Assembly: GCA_020636935.1 (NCBI GenBank)
Contig: JACJWW010000012.1
Location: 1-61,305 of the forward strand
DNA length: 61,305 nt
Direction of reading: 5' to 3'
DNA from: Nocardioidaceae bacterium
GTDB taxonomy: Bacteria; Actinomycetota; Actinomycetes; Propionibacteriales; Nocardioidaceae
Shown in pieces: positions 16,358 to 24,753 of the stretch (position 1 is the first letter of the stretch; every line of letters begins with the position of its first letter). Under the pieces are notes generated by a model that ran no database searches, was not told where the DNA came from, and saw only the letters and a list, made by a program, of their open reading frames with translations. A program made the position numbers and the translations under genes.

Positions 16358-16450
16358 GTGGAGCGCATGTGCCGAGAAAGTGGTGTAAGAATGCAGAAAA
16401 GTAGTGCGTTGTGGTGGATTGTGGAGTACGGTGGTGCAAAGTGGAGGAAG
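16358..16450 (+). promoter_or_regulatory. Array of GTGGWG repeats upstream of mraZ (probable MraZ operator)
   Basis: Hexamers of the form GTGGAG/GTGGTG occur at 16358, 16380, 16401 (GTAGTG), 16411, 16421, 16431 and 16441. The last five are spaced exactly 10 bp, one helical turn, and the first two about 21-22 bp. MraZ proteins are octameric rings that bind direct repeats with 10-bp phasing in front of their own gene, so this is very probably the autoregulatory operator of the dcw cluster. The last copy overlaps the mraZ ribosome-binding site. Confidence 0.8.
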
Positions 16451-16463
16451 AGAGGTGTCGCAG

Positions 16464-16892
16464 ATGTTCAGTGGCACCGCGACTCCGAAGATGGATGCCA
16501 AGGGGCGGATCTTCCTTCCAGCCAAGTTTCGTGAGGCGATGAAGGAAGGACTGGTGATCACACGTGGTCAAGACCGAGCACTCGATGTGCGCACCAAGGC
16601 CGACTTTGACGTGTTCACTGAAAAGTTCGCCCAGGCCTCCCAGACCGATGGTCGGATTCGGGCCTACGGCCGCATGCTCTTTGCCCTGGCCAGTGAGCAG
16701 ATCCCTGATGCCCAAGGGCGGATCACGATCACCCCAGAGTTGCGCAAGTACGCCGAACTCGAGGGTGAGGTCGTCGTGATCGGCCTCTACAACCGGCTCG
16801 AGATCTGGCAGCCAGCCAAGTGGGAGGCCTACACCGACATGCAGGAGCCGAGCTATTCCGACATTCAAGAAGAGATTCTCCCTGGCTTCTGA
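16464..16892 (+). CDS. mraZ: Transcriptional regulator MraZ
   Basis: 142 residues, the usual MraZ length. Two SpoVT/AbrB-like repeats are visible, each with the DxKGR-type signature: TPKMDAKGRIFLPAKFR at the start and IPDAQGRITITPELR in the middle (about residues 76-92). MraZ forms a ring that binds direct repeats and represses or tunes the dcw operon. The ATG at 16464 matches the canonical MF-G start; AGAGG lies 8 bases upstream. A GTG at 16455 behind GGAGG is a possible alternative adding three residues. It is the first gene of the dcw cluster. Confidence 0.95.
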   Translation: MFSGTATPKMDAKGRIFLPAKFREAMKEGLVITRGQDRALDVRTKADFDVFTEKFAQASQTDGRIRAYGRMLFALASEQIPDAQGRITITPELRKYAELEGEVVVIGLYNRLEIWQPAKWEAYTDMQEPSYSDIQEEILPGF

Positions 16893-17089
16893 CAACGAAG
16901 TTTCACAACTCAATAACGGTGATCGCATGACGAGGCTCGCGTCCGCCCAAGGTGGGCTCACTGACGCACCTTCCCCGGCGCCAGTTGGCCGCTTCCCTCC
17001 CGTTGCCCATTCGCGGCACGCCTTGGGCGGACGCTGAACCTGGTCAGGCGATCTCCAGATGTCAGCCAACAAACGAGGGGTCGATCCAG

Positions 17090-17251
17090 ATGAGTGGCAA
17101 CACTTGCCTATCCAGCCAGCCGCAGCAGCGGCGGCGGGTGCGCCACGAGGTACGCGACTCCATCTTGGTGAGCTTCGTGACCTTGGTGATGTCAACGGTG
17201 GTAGCCGCCTTGATTGTTGGTCTCTCGGCCATGGCTCGCCTGGTGGGTTGA
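17090..17251 (+). CDS. Small single-span membrane protein between mraZ and rsmH
   Basis: 53 residues: a polar, Arg-rich N-terminus (QQRRRVRHEVRD, about 12-23), one hydrophobic helix (about 24-47) and a short end. By charge rule the N-terminus should be cytoplasmic. The ATG is preceded by GAGGGG at a 9-base distance, and the stop codon lies 4 bases before the rsmH ATG, as expected for a coupled gene. I do not recognise the family. It is in the place where some actinobacteria have small, poorly conserved ORFs. A second overlapping frame (17059-17256) is compositionally less convincing. Confidence 0.55.
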   Translation: MSGNTCLSSQPQQRRRVRHEVRDSILVSFVTLVMSTVVAALIVGLSAMARLVG

Positions 17252-17255
17252 GTTG

Positions 17256-18215
17256 ATGACAAACCAAGCCCATGTCCCGGTCTTGTTGGAGCGGGTCGTG
17301 GCACTCCTGGCGCCAGCACTTGAATCCCCAGGGTCTGTGCTTATTGACGCGACTCTGGGCTTGGGCGGTCACGCAGAGGCGGTATTACGAGATTGTCCGA
17401 ATGCTCGGGTTGTGGGCATCGATCGTGACCCCCAAGCCTTGGACCGTGCCGGCGCCCGGCTCATGACATTTGGTGACCGGGTGACTCTGGTGCATGCGGT
17501 TTATGACCAGATCCCACAAGTGCTTGCCGACTTGGGACTGGAGCGAGTGCAGGGTGTGCTCTTTGATCTGGGCGTCTCCTCGATGCAGTTGGATCTGCGT
17601 GAGCGGGGATTTGCCTATGCCGAAGACGCGCCTCTCGACATGCGGATGGACAACTCCAGCGGCATCACTGCAGCGGAGGTGCTCAACACCTATTCGTTCG
17701 CTGACTTGGCCAGGATCTTGAAGCAGTACGGCGAGGAGCGTTTTGCTCGCCCGATTGCCAGAGCGATCGTCAAGGAGCGCGATCGTGAGCCATTCAGCAA
17801 CTCCGCGAGGCTGGTGGAGCTACTCAGGAGCACGTTGCCAGCGGCTTCGCAACGCACCGGAGGACATCCGGCCAAACGCACCTTCCAGGCGCTGCGGATC
17901 GAAGTCAATGACGAGTTGGGTGTGCTCGAGAGGGCCCTGCCCGCGGCCATTGACGCGCTCGCTGTGGGCGGCCGGATCGTGGTGGAGAGCTATCACTCGC
18001 TTGAAGACCGGATCACGAAACGGACCCTGGCCGAGTACACGACGTCCAAGCTCCCCCCTGATCTGCCGGTGACGGCGTCGAAGCATCAGCCCCCGTTGCG
18101 ACTGCTCACCCGGGGAGCTGAGCAGGCGTCTGTGGCAGAGGTTGATGAGAACTCCCGCTCCGCATCGGTGCGATTGCGGGCTGCACAACGCGTAACCGAA
18201 GGGAAAGCGGCATGA
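17256..18215 (+). CDS. rsmH: 16S rRNA (cytosine1402-N4)-methyltransferase
   Basis: 319 residues (MraW/RsmH), SAM-dependent methylation of C1402 in 16S rRNA. HVPVLLERVV at the N-terminus, the SAM-binding LIDATLGLGGHAEAVL (about 33-48), DLGVSSMQLDLRERGFAY and PLDMRMD are hallmark segments; GHPAKRTFQALRIEVNDEL near the C-terminus is diagnostic. The ATG at 17256 is used rather than a TTG at 17214, since HVPVL normally follows within a few residues of the start. The end overlaps ftsL by four bases (ATGA). Confidence 0.96.
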   Translation: MTNQAHVPVLLERVVALLAPALESPGSVLIDATLGLGGHAEAVLRDCPNARVVGIDRDPQALDRAGARLMTFGDRVTLVHAVYDQIPQVLADLGLERVQGVLFDLGVSSMQLDLRERGFAYAEDAPLDMRMDNSSGITAAEVLNTYSFADLARILKQYGEERFARPIARAIVKERDREPFSNSARLVELLRSTLPAASQRTGGHPAKRTFQALRIEVNDELGVLERALPAAIDALAVGGRIVVESYHSLEDRITKRTLAEYTTSKLPPDLPVTASKHQPPLRLLTRGAEQASVAEVDENSRSASVRLRAAQRVTEGKAA

Positions 18216-18787
18216 GTACCAATTTGTCATCATCCCGACTACGAGTACCACGCTTTGCTGAGGAGGCGGTGGAGCGGGCTCGGCTCACGGTTGTGCCTCC
18301 TTTGTCGGGGCGGCCACCAACTGCGCCCTTCATCATCTTGGTGATGGCCATTTTGGTCTCGGGGGTCTTGGGACTGTTGGCCTTCAACACCAGCATGCAG
18401 GACAAGGCCTTCGAGACGACGAGGCTCCAAGCAAAGGCAGATGCCTTGAAGGCCAAGAGGCAGCGTTTGGCTCTGGAGCTCTCCGCGCTGCGAGACCCTC
18501 AAGCGCTGGCGTCCAGGGCCAAGCGGATGGGAATGGTGCCCCCTCCAGCGCCGGCATTCCTGAGCCTCAAGGACGGAACAGTGAAGGGGGATGCCCAACC
18601 TGCGGTTGGTGGCGCTGGTATCCAGATCAACCAGAACCCCAGCAAGAAGCCACCTGCCCTCAACCCCAAACCGATTGTGGTGAAGGTGCCTGCGAGTAGC
18701 TCAATGGACCTGTCCGGCACACCTCAAACTGCACAGGAGGTCCCCGCTGCTCCTCAGGATGGGGCCACTGAGGCAGTGTCCCCATGA
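18212..18787 (+). CDS. ftsL: Cell division protein FtsL
   Basis: 191 residues: a cytoplasmic N-terminus of about 38 residues, one membrane helix (about 39-58) and an extracellular coiled coil (about 64-95; FETTRLQAKADALKAKRQRL) ending in the AKRMGMVPP motif common to actinobacterial FtsL. A Pro/Ala/Lys-rich low-complexity tail follows. FtsL forms the FtsQ-FtsL-DivIC type complex that activates FtsW/FtsI. Sequence conservation in this family is weak; the assignment leans on topology and on position between rsmH and ftsI. Confidence 0.88.
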   Translation: MSTNLSSSRLRVPRFAEEAVERARLTVVPPLSGRPPTAPFIILVMAILVSGVLGLLAFNTSMQDKAFETTRLQAKADALKAKRQRLALELSALRDPQALASRAKRMGMVPPPAPAFLSLKDGTVKGDAQPAVGGAGIQINQNPSKKPPALNPKPIVVKVPASSSMDLSGTPQTAQEVPAAPQDGATEAVSP

Positions 18788-18819
18788 AGCGGTGTCCCCA
18801 TAAGACAGGGTCTCCATAA
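18778..18819. repeat. Three 10-bp direct repeats with 16-bp period at the ftsL-ftsI junction
   Basis: GTCCCCATGA (18778-18787), GTCCCCATAA (18794-18803) and GTCTCCATAA (18810-18819) recur at exact 16-base steps. The first contains the ftsL stop codon. The following 98 bases to ftsI carry no gene. The repeats could be a protein-binding site or a relic of local duplication. Confidence 0.65.
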
Positions 18820-18917
18820 GGTGGACGAGCACACGGAGCGGCTTCCCCCAACATTTCGAGCCCGCACGGTAGAAATAGGCAACACCGTTAGACCCAACGC
18901 AAATCTGGAGCCCGCTG

Positions 18918-20744
18918 GTGACACCCTCCTCTAGATCACAGGCTGCAACCGGCCTCAGTGCCGGAGCGAACCGGCGAGGTTCCGTGCATGCCAGGTTGCG
19001 GTTTGCCATGGTCTTGGTGCTGTTCGTGCTGACTATTTTCGGTGCCCGATTGGTGCAGGTGCAAACCGTGGGGGCCAAGGAGATCGCCCGACAGGCCGGA
19101 TATTCCGGTTTGGTGACCTTGCCCCTCCCAGCGGCTCGTGGCGCGATCCTTGACCGCAATGGCGAGCCACTGGCTGAATCAGTTGAGGGGCTCATGCTTG
19201 TTGCCGATCCTCAGGTCACTGCGCCCAATGCTGCGGCGATCGCCAAGATTCTGGCGGACAAGCTCAATGTCGACTACTTCGAGGTCTTGCCCAAGCTGCA
19301 AGAGCCTGATTCGCAGTTTGCCTATCTTGCCAGACGCGTGCCAGCCACCTTGGGCAACGAGGTCTTGAATGAGATTGCCGCGAAGAAGTTCAAGGGAGTC
19401 GCCTCACGTCCTGATCCTGTGCGTAGCTACCCGGCCGGTGACGTAGCTGCCAACTTGCTCGGTTACCTGGGCGAGGACGCAGAGTCAGAGGGTAAGGAAA
19501 TGGGCAAAGGAGGTCTCGAACGATCTTTTGATCGGCAGCTGTCCGGGGTAGATGGCAAGGAGACCTTTGAGCTCGCCTCTGGCAACAAGATGCCACTGGG
19601 GTCAAAGTCGATGACCGCCCCTAAGAATGGCGATGACATCTCCTTGACGATTGACCGTGATGTCCAGTGGTTTTCCCAACGGGTCCTTCGCGATGCTGTG
19701 CAACGTGCTGATGCCAACTCCGGCACGGCAGTTGTCATGGATACGAAGTCAGGTGAGTTGCTCGCCTTGGCCGATTACCCCACATTCGATCCAAACAACA
19801 GACTGCGCTATTCCAAAGATGACCTCGGCGCACGGGCCGTCAGCGATGTCTATGAGCCCGGCTCGGTCGAGAAGGTGCTCACTTTTGCCTCGCTCTTGGA
19901 TGCCGACAAGGTCACCCCCACGACGCAGATCACGGTGCCAGGTGAGTTGCCGGTCATGGACAGGATCATCCACGACTACTTCGATCACGGCCGCCTCAAC
20001 TTGACCGCTACCGGCGTGATTGCAAAATCCTCAAATATCGGTACCGTCCTCGCGGCTGAGCAATTTTCCGCAAACCAACTGTGGAGCTACCTGAAGAAGT
20101 TCGGGCTGGGCGAGCGCACCAATATTGGCTTGCCGGGTGAGTCTCGGGGTTTGCTCCCCGACCCACTTGCCTGGTCGCCCTTGTCGAAGGCAAATATCAG
20201 TTTTGGTCAAGGAGTGGCCGTAACCGCCTTGCAGATGGCCACCGCGGTCAATACCGTGGCCAACTCAGGAGAGAAGATCACCCCTAGCCTGGTGCAGGGC
20301 AAGGAGAAGACCTCATCGGGTCTCAACGTTGGCACTGACACCACGACTCGAGCCCGCGCAGTCAGCAAACGCGCAGCCACACAAGTTAGCCAGATGATGG
20401 AAATGGTGACCACAGAAGGTGTTGGTACGGCGCCCAAAGCAGGGGTCGCAGGCTACCGGGTCGCAGGTAAGACCGGTACCGCGCAAGCGGTTGGTGGTGC
20501 CTGCAATTGCTATCGGGATGGCGGTTTTGATGTGTCCTTCGGCGGGTTCGCTCCCGCAGATGACGCCCGGTTCACCGTCTATGTGGTGGTTCGTCACCCT
20601 AGAGCGGGAGGTGCCGCGGGCGGTGTCACCGCTGGGCCGGTTTTCCACGAGATCATGAACTATGTCCTGCAGAAATATGCTGTTCCGCCAACCGAGACCG
20701 AACCGGCCAACCTGCCGGCGTACTGGGGTCGTGGCAGTCGATAG
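18918..20744 (+). CDS. ftsI: Septal peptidoglycan transpeptidase (class B PBP3)
   Basis: 608 residues. One membrane helix near the N-terminus (about 31-49), a PBP dimerisation domain (from about 70, ARGAILDRNGEPLAESV), and a transpeptidase domain with SxxK at Ser316-Lys319 (GSVEK), SxN at 371-373 (SSN) and KTGT at 518-521. All active-site motifs are intact. It cross-links new septal peptidoglycan with FtsW. No PASTA units are present. The GTG at 18918 is used. The gene lies 130 bases after ftsL, the largest gap inside the cluster, so an internal promoter is possible. Confidence 0.96.
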   Translation: MTPSSRSQAATGLSAGANRRGSVHARLRFAMVLVLFVLTIFGARLVQVQTVGAKEIARQAGYSGLVTLPLPAARGAILDRNGEPLAESVEGLMLVADPQVTAPNAAAIAKILADKLNVDYFEVLPKLQEPDSQFAYLARRVPATLGNEVLNEIAAKKFKGVASRPDPVRSYPAGDVAANLLGYLGEDAESEGKEMGKGGLERSFDRQLSGVDGKETFELASGNKMPLGSKSMTAPKNGDDISLTIDRDVQWFSQRVLRDAVQRADANSGTAVVMDTKSGELLALADYPTFDPNNRLRYSKDDLGARAVSDVYEPGSVEKVLTFASLLDADKVTPTTQITVPGELPVMDRIIHDYFDHGRLNLTATGVIAKSSNIGTVLAAEQFSANQLWSYLKKFGLGERTNIGLPGESRGLLPDPLAWSPLSKANISFGQGVAVTALQMATAVNTVANSGEKITPSLVQGKEKTSSGLNVGTDTTTRARAVSKRAATQVSQMMEMVTTEGVGTAPKAGVAGYRVAGKTGTAQAVGGACNCYRDGGFDVSFGGFAPADDARFTVYVVVRHPRAGGAAGGVTAGPVFHEIMNYVLQKYAVPPTETEPANLPAYWGRGSR

Positions 20745-20756
20745 CGTCGGCCTTTG

Positions 20757-22280
20757 ATGAAAGATTTCACTGGAAGACCAAAGCATCTGCGACCAGTTGA
20801 GTTGAGTGACGTCGCTGCGCTCTCTGACGCAGAGTGCGTGCAGGGGACAACACGAGGACACCTGCTCAGCGGGATCTCCTTGGCGAGCAACCGACTCTGG
20901 CCAGGTGACTTGTTCGTAGGTCTGCCCGGACAGCACGTCCACGGAGCAAGCTTCGCCAAAGATGCTGTCAGACGCGGCGCGGCCGCAGTCGTGACTGATG
21001 CGCAGGGTGCGACTATGTGTGCGGATTTGGCGGTGCCGGTTCTTGTCGTGGCAGATCCGCGAGCGATCCTGGGCAGGCTGTCAGCCGAAATCTTCGACCA
21101 CCCCAGCGGGTCGCTGCACATGTTGGGTGTGACCGGCACCCAAGGCAAGACCACAACTACTCGGCTGCTGGAAGGAGCGCTTCGAGCATCAGGCGTGCGC
21201 TCAGCGGTCATTGGCACGGTTGGCACGATGATCAATGGGCAACAAGTTGACTCAGACCTGACCACCCCTGAGGCTCCTGAATTGCAGGGTTTGCTGGCGT
21301 TGATGGTTGAACAGGGCGTGCGCAGTTGTGCCATGGAGTTGTCCTCCCATGCGCTGGTCCTGGGCAGAGTGGATGCGATCACATTCGACGTGGCGGCGTT
21401 CTTGAACCTCGGTCGTGACCATCTGGACTTCCACCACACGATGGACGAATACTTCGCGGCCAAGGCCAGTTTGTTCACGCCGACACGAGCCCGACGTGGA
21501 CTCACCACTGTTGATGACCCCTACGGCGAACGCTTGCTGGAGCTTGCCTCCATCCCCATGCAGACAATGTCCATCAGCGGCCGAGACGCCGATTGGCAGG
21601 CAGTTGAGATCGTCAGTGACATGAGCGGCTCCGATTTTCAGGTGCTGGGCCCTGCAGGACTGCGCCTGCGCACGAGGGTCCCACTGGTGGGGGAGTTCAA
21701 CGTGGCCAATGCCCTGTGTGCCATCGCCATGGCGGCAAGTGCGGGATTGGATCCAGAGGCGGTCGCCTCAGGGCTCCCAAAGGGACAAGGCGTGCCAGGC
21801 CGCCTGGAATCCATCGATGTCGGCCAGGAGTTCATGGCCTTGGTTGACTACGCGCACAAACCAGATGCTCTGGAAGTAGCTCTCACTGAGCTTCGATCCA
21901 TGGTCCCAGGACAGATCATCTTGGTCCTGGGTGCTGGGGGTGATCGCGACACGGGCAAGCGGGCGGTTATGGGTGAGGTTGCGGCGCGACTGAGTGACCA
22001 TTTCGTGATCACCGACGACAATCCACGAACTGAAGCGCCAGCCTCGATCAGAGATCAGTTGAAGCAAGGCGCAGACAGGGTCGAGCCGTCAGTGAGGGCA
22101 GTCGTGATGGAGATCCCCGATCGTGCCGAAGCCATTCGTGAAGCGGTTGCTCGGGCTCGAGCCGGTGATGTCGTGATCGTTGCTGGGAAAGGCCACGAAA
22201 CCGGACAGGATTTCGGTGATCACGTGCTGCCATTCGATGACCGTGAACAACTGCGACGGGCATTGGAGCAGCGCGCGTGA
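20757..22280 (+). CDS. murE: UDP-MurNAc-L-Ala-D-Glu:diaminopimelate ligase
   Basis: 507 residues of Mur ligase fold. The ATP loop GTQGKTTT is near residues 127-134, and the amino-acid-selecting motif reads DDNPRTEAP, the DNPR form associated with diaminopimelate rather than lysine. LL- and meso-DAP cannot be told apart by this motif alone. It adds the third residue of the stem peptide. The ATG at 20757 is chosen; a TTG just before it would add one residue. The end overlaps murF by four bases. Confidence 0.95.
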   Translation: MKDFTGRPKHLRPVELSDVAALSDAECVQGTTRGHLLSGISLASNRLWPGDLFVGLPGQHVHGASFAKDAVRRGAAAVVTDAQGATMCADLAVPVLVVADPRAILGRLSAEIFDHPSGSLHMLGVTGTQGKTTTTRLLEGALRASGVRSAVIGTVGTMINGQQVDSDLTTPEAPELQGLLALMVEQGVRSCAMELSSHALVLGRVDAITFDVAAFLNLGRDHLDFHHTMDEYFAAKASLFTPTRARRGLTTVDDPYGERLLELASIPMQTMSISGRDADWQAVEIVSDMSGSDFQVLGPAGLRLRTRVPLVGEFNVANALCAIAMAASAGLDPEAVASGLPKGQGVPGRLESIDVGQEFMALVDYAHKPDALEVALTELRSMVPGQIILVLGAGGDRDTGKRAVMGEVAARLSDHFVITDDNPRTEAPASIRDQLKQGADRVEPSVRAVVMEIPDRAEAIREAVARARAGDVVIVAGKGHETGQDFGDHVLPFDDREQLRRALEQRA

Positions 22281-23668
22281 TCCCCCTCAGGCTCGGTGAG
22301 ATCGCCAAGATCGTTGGCGGGACGGTCTACGGCGACCCAGCGGTGGAGATAACCGGCAGTGCGGTCATTGACTCCCGGCAGGCCGGATCAGGCGATCTGT
22401 TCGTGGCATTTCGAGGCGAACACGTTGATGGCCATGGTTTTGCTTCACAGGCTCGAGAGGGTGGAGCAGTGGCCGTCTTGGGTGCGCGGCCGGTCATGGA
22501 GTTGCCCACGGTGGTTGTTGACGACGTACAAACCGGTCTGCAAGTCCTTGCCAAACAGGTCTTGGAACGCCTCCGAACGCAGCTCACGGTGATTGCCTTG
22601 ACCGGCTCTCAAGGCAAGACCTCGACCAAAGACCTCCTAGCCGCAGTCTTGCGTGCTCAGGCTGAGACAGTGGCAACGCACGGGTCGTTCAACAACGAGA
22701 TCGGTCTGCCGCTGACGGTCTTGCGGGCCAGTGCGAGCACGCGCTTCCTCGTGCTTGAGATGGGGGCGCGTGGAGTCGGCCATCTGAGTGAGCTCGTCGA
22801 AATCGCGCCACCCGACATTGCCCTAGTGCTCAATGTCGGGAGTGCTCATCTGGGGGAGTTCGGCAGCCGGGCCAATATCGCCTTGGCGAAGGGCGAGATC
22901 GTTGACTCACTGGGCCCGCAAGGTGTTGCGATCCTCAACGCAGACGACCCATTGGTCGCGGCCATGGCATCTCGTTGTGCCGGTGCGGTCGTGACCTTCG
23001 GGCACCACCACGAGGCCGATCTGCGCCTTGGGCCAGTTGACTTGGACGACCTGGGTCGACCGCAGTTCTCCATGACCTGGGGGGAGGAGACCAAAGAGAT
23101 TTCAATGAAGCTGCTGGGTGCACACCAAGCGCTCAACGCTGGAGCGGTCGCGGCCACCGCGCTCGCCTGCGGGAGCAGCCTGCAAAGTTGTGCCTCGGCT
23201 CTTCAATCCGTCACGGCGTTGTCACGATGGCGGATGGAGCTTGCCGAACGCGCCGACGGTCTGGCCGTCATCAACGATGCCTACAACGCCAATCCAGAGT
23301 CCATGGCGGCCGCAATTGAGACCCTGACCGCGATCGGGGGCCGGTGTGGTCGTCGTACCATCGCGGTCTTGGGGGAGATGCTGGAGTTGGGTGAGAGCAG
23401 TCAGCAGAGCCATCGCAAGTTGGGTGCCCAGACAAAGGGCGTCGACACGGTCATCGCTGTTGGGGCGAACGCATCAGGAATAATCGAGGGTCGGGTTGCG
23501 TTGACGCGTGACCCGGAACACGCCATAGCGGTCGAGTCGGTGGAAGCTGCGATTCAGTGGCTGCGCGACAATACTGGCGGCAGTGACGTGGTGTTGATCA
23601 AGGCATCACGCTCAATCGGTCTTGAAGCAGTCGCTGACGCCCTGCTTCATCAAGGCAGTCAGACGTAG
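22277..23668 (+). CDS. murF: UDP-MurNAc-tripeptide:D-Ala-D-Ala ligase
   Basis: 463 residues. ATP loop GSQGKTSTKDLLAAVL (about 111-126), LVLEMGARGVGHLSEL, LNVGSAHLGEFGS and the late NDAYNANPESM and AVLGEMLELG motifs are characteristic of MurF. It completes the UDP-MurNAc pentapeptide. The GTG start overlaps the murE stop (GTGA), implying coupled translation. Confidence 0.95.
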   Translation: MIPLRLGEIAKIVGGTVYGDPAVEITGSAVIDSRQAGSGDLFVAFRGEHVDGHGFASQAREGGAVAVLGARPVMELPTVVVDDVQTGLQVLAKQVLERLRTQLTVIALTGSQGKTSTKDLLAAVLRAQAETVATHGSFNNEIGLPLTVLRASASTRFLVLEMGARGVGHLSELVEIAPPDIALVLNVGSAHLGEFGSRANIALAKGEIVDSLGPQGVAILNADDPLVAAMASRCAGAVVTFGHHHEADLRLGPVDLDDLGRPQFSMTWGEETKEISMKLLGAHQALNAGAVAATALACGSSLQSCASALQSVTALSRWRMELAERADGLAVINDAYNANPESMAAAIETLTAIGGRCGRRTIAVLGEMLELGESSQQSHRKLGAQTKGVDTVIAVGANASGIIEGRVALTRDPEHAIAVESVEAAIQWLRDNTGGSDVVLIKASRSIGLEAVADALLHQGSQT

Positions 23669-23682
23669 GGAGGCCCCGGCAC

Positions 23683-24753
23683 GTGAGAGCCATTTTGCTG
23701 GCTGGAGGACTATCGCTCTTCCTGACCTTGATCGGCACCCGCTTCGCCATCGCATTCTTGGCCCGCAGGGGTTACGGCCAACTGATCCGTGAAGATGGGC
23801 CGACGACCCATCATGAGAAGCGGGGCACCCCGACCATGGGTGGCCTCGTGATCGTACTGGGCACCGTGATCTCCTATTTCGGCGCCAAGTTGTTGACTGG
23901 ACGCCCCCCTACGGCTTCGGCTCTGTTGTTGTTGTTCTTGTTCGTCGGTCTCGGTGCAGTGGGCTTTGTCGATGACTACATCAAGATCTCCCGCAATCGC
24001 AATCTCGGACTCCGCAGTTATGCCAAGATCATCGGTCAGACGTCAGTTGCCTTGGTCTTCGGTTGGTTGTCCTTGTCTCCCATGCTGGCCGACAGTCGAG
24101 GGCAGACCCCGGCAAGTCACGCGGTGTCTTTCATCCGTGACTCAGGCTCCCTCGTGCTGGCCACGCCCCTGGCCTTGGCCTTCATCTGGCTTCTGATCAC
24201 AGGTGCCAGTAATGCTGTCAACCTCACCGACGGGCTCGATGGCCTGGCGGCCGGAGCCTGCGTGATGGTCTTCGGCGCCTACACGCTGGTGAATATCTGG
24301 CAGAACAACCAGTGGTGTGGGCGATCCCCTGGGCCAAAATGCTATGAAGTGCGTGATCCCTTGGACCTTGCGGTGGTAGCCGCAGCGATCACCGCGGCCT
24401 GCTTCGGGTTCTTGTGGTGGAACGCCTCTCCAGCCAAGATCTTCATGGGTGACACCGGTTCCCTGGCGCTGGGCGGTGCCTTGGCCGGCATGGCGATCTT
24501 GACCCGGACCGAGTTCCTGCTGGCTCTCCTGGGCGGGCTGTTCGTCGTACAGGCCTTGTCTGTGATCCTCCAGGTTGGCTTCTTCAAGGCGACCAAGGGC
24601 AAGCGACTGTTCAGGATGGCGCCTTTGCACCACCACTTCGAGTTGCTCGGCTGGGCGGAAATCACGGTGGTGATCCGGTTCTGGCTGATCTGCGGCATTC
24701 TCGTCGCCCTTGGCTTGGGTGTCTTCTATGCAGAGTGGGTCGTGGGCTCGTGA
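23683..24753 (+). CDS. mraY: Phospho-MurNAc-pentapeptide transferase (lipid I synthase)
   Basis: 356 residues with about ten membrane helices. HHEKRGTPTMGGLVI, the Asp-rich VDDYIKISRNRNLGL, NAVNLTDGLDGLA and the HHHFE loop (PLHHHFELLGW) are the MraY signatures, with the catalytic acids in place. It moves phospho-MurNAc-pentapeptide onto undecaprenyl phosphate. It begins at a GTG 15 bases after murF and overlaps murD by four bases. Confidence 0.97.
   Translation: MRAILLAGGLSLFLTLIGTRFAIAFLARRGYGQLIREDGPTTHHEKRGTPTMGGLVIVLGTVISYFGAKLLTGRPPTASALLLLFLFVGLGAVGFVDDYIKISRNRNLGLRSYAKIIGQTSVALVFGWLSLSPMLADSRGQTPASHAVSFIRDSGSLVLATPLALAFIWLLITGASNAVNLTDGLDGLAAGACVMVFGAYTLVNIWQNNQWCGRSPGPKCYEVRDPLDLAVVAAAITAACFGFLWWNASPAKIFMGDTGSLALGGALAGMAILTRTEFLLALLGGLFVVQALSVILQVGFFKATKGKRLFRMAPLHHHFELLGWAEITVVIRFWLICGILVALGLGVFYAEWVVGS

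Noticed and set aside
17059..17256. Alternative small frame before rsmH
   Set aside because: Overlaps the better-supported 53-residue membrane ORF; no ribosome-binding site and no membrane helix.
16188..17372. 394-codon minus-strand open frame across the mraZ region
   Set aside because: It is antisense to mraZ, the small ORF and rsmH, has no family-like motif and spans the operator array; a shadow of high GC content.
20660..21508. 282-codon minus-strand frame over ftsI/murE
   Set aside because: Antisense to conserved motifs of murE; no domain and no ribosome-binding site.
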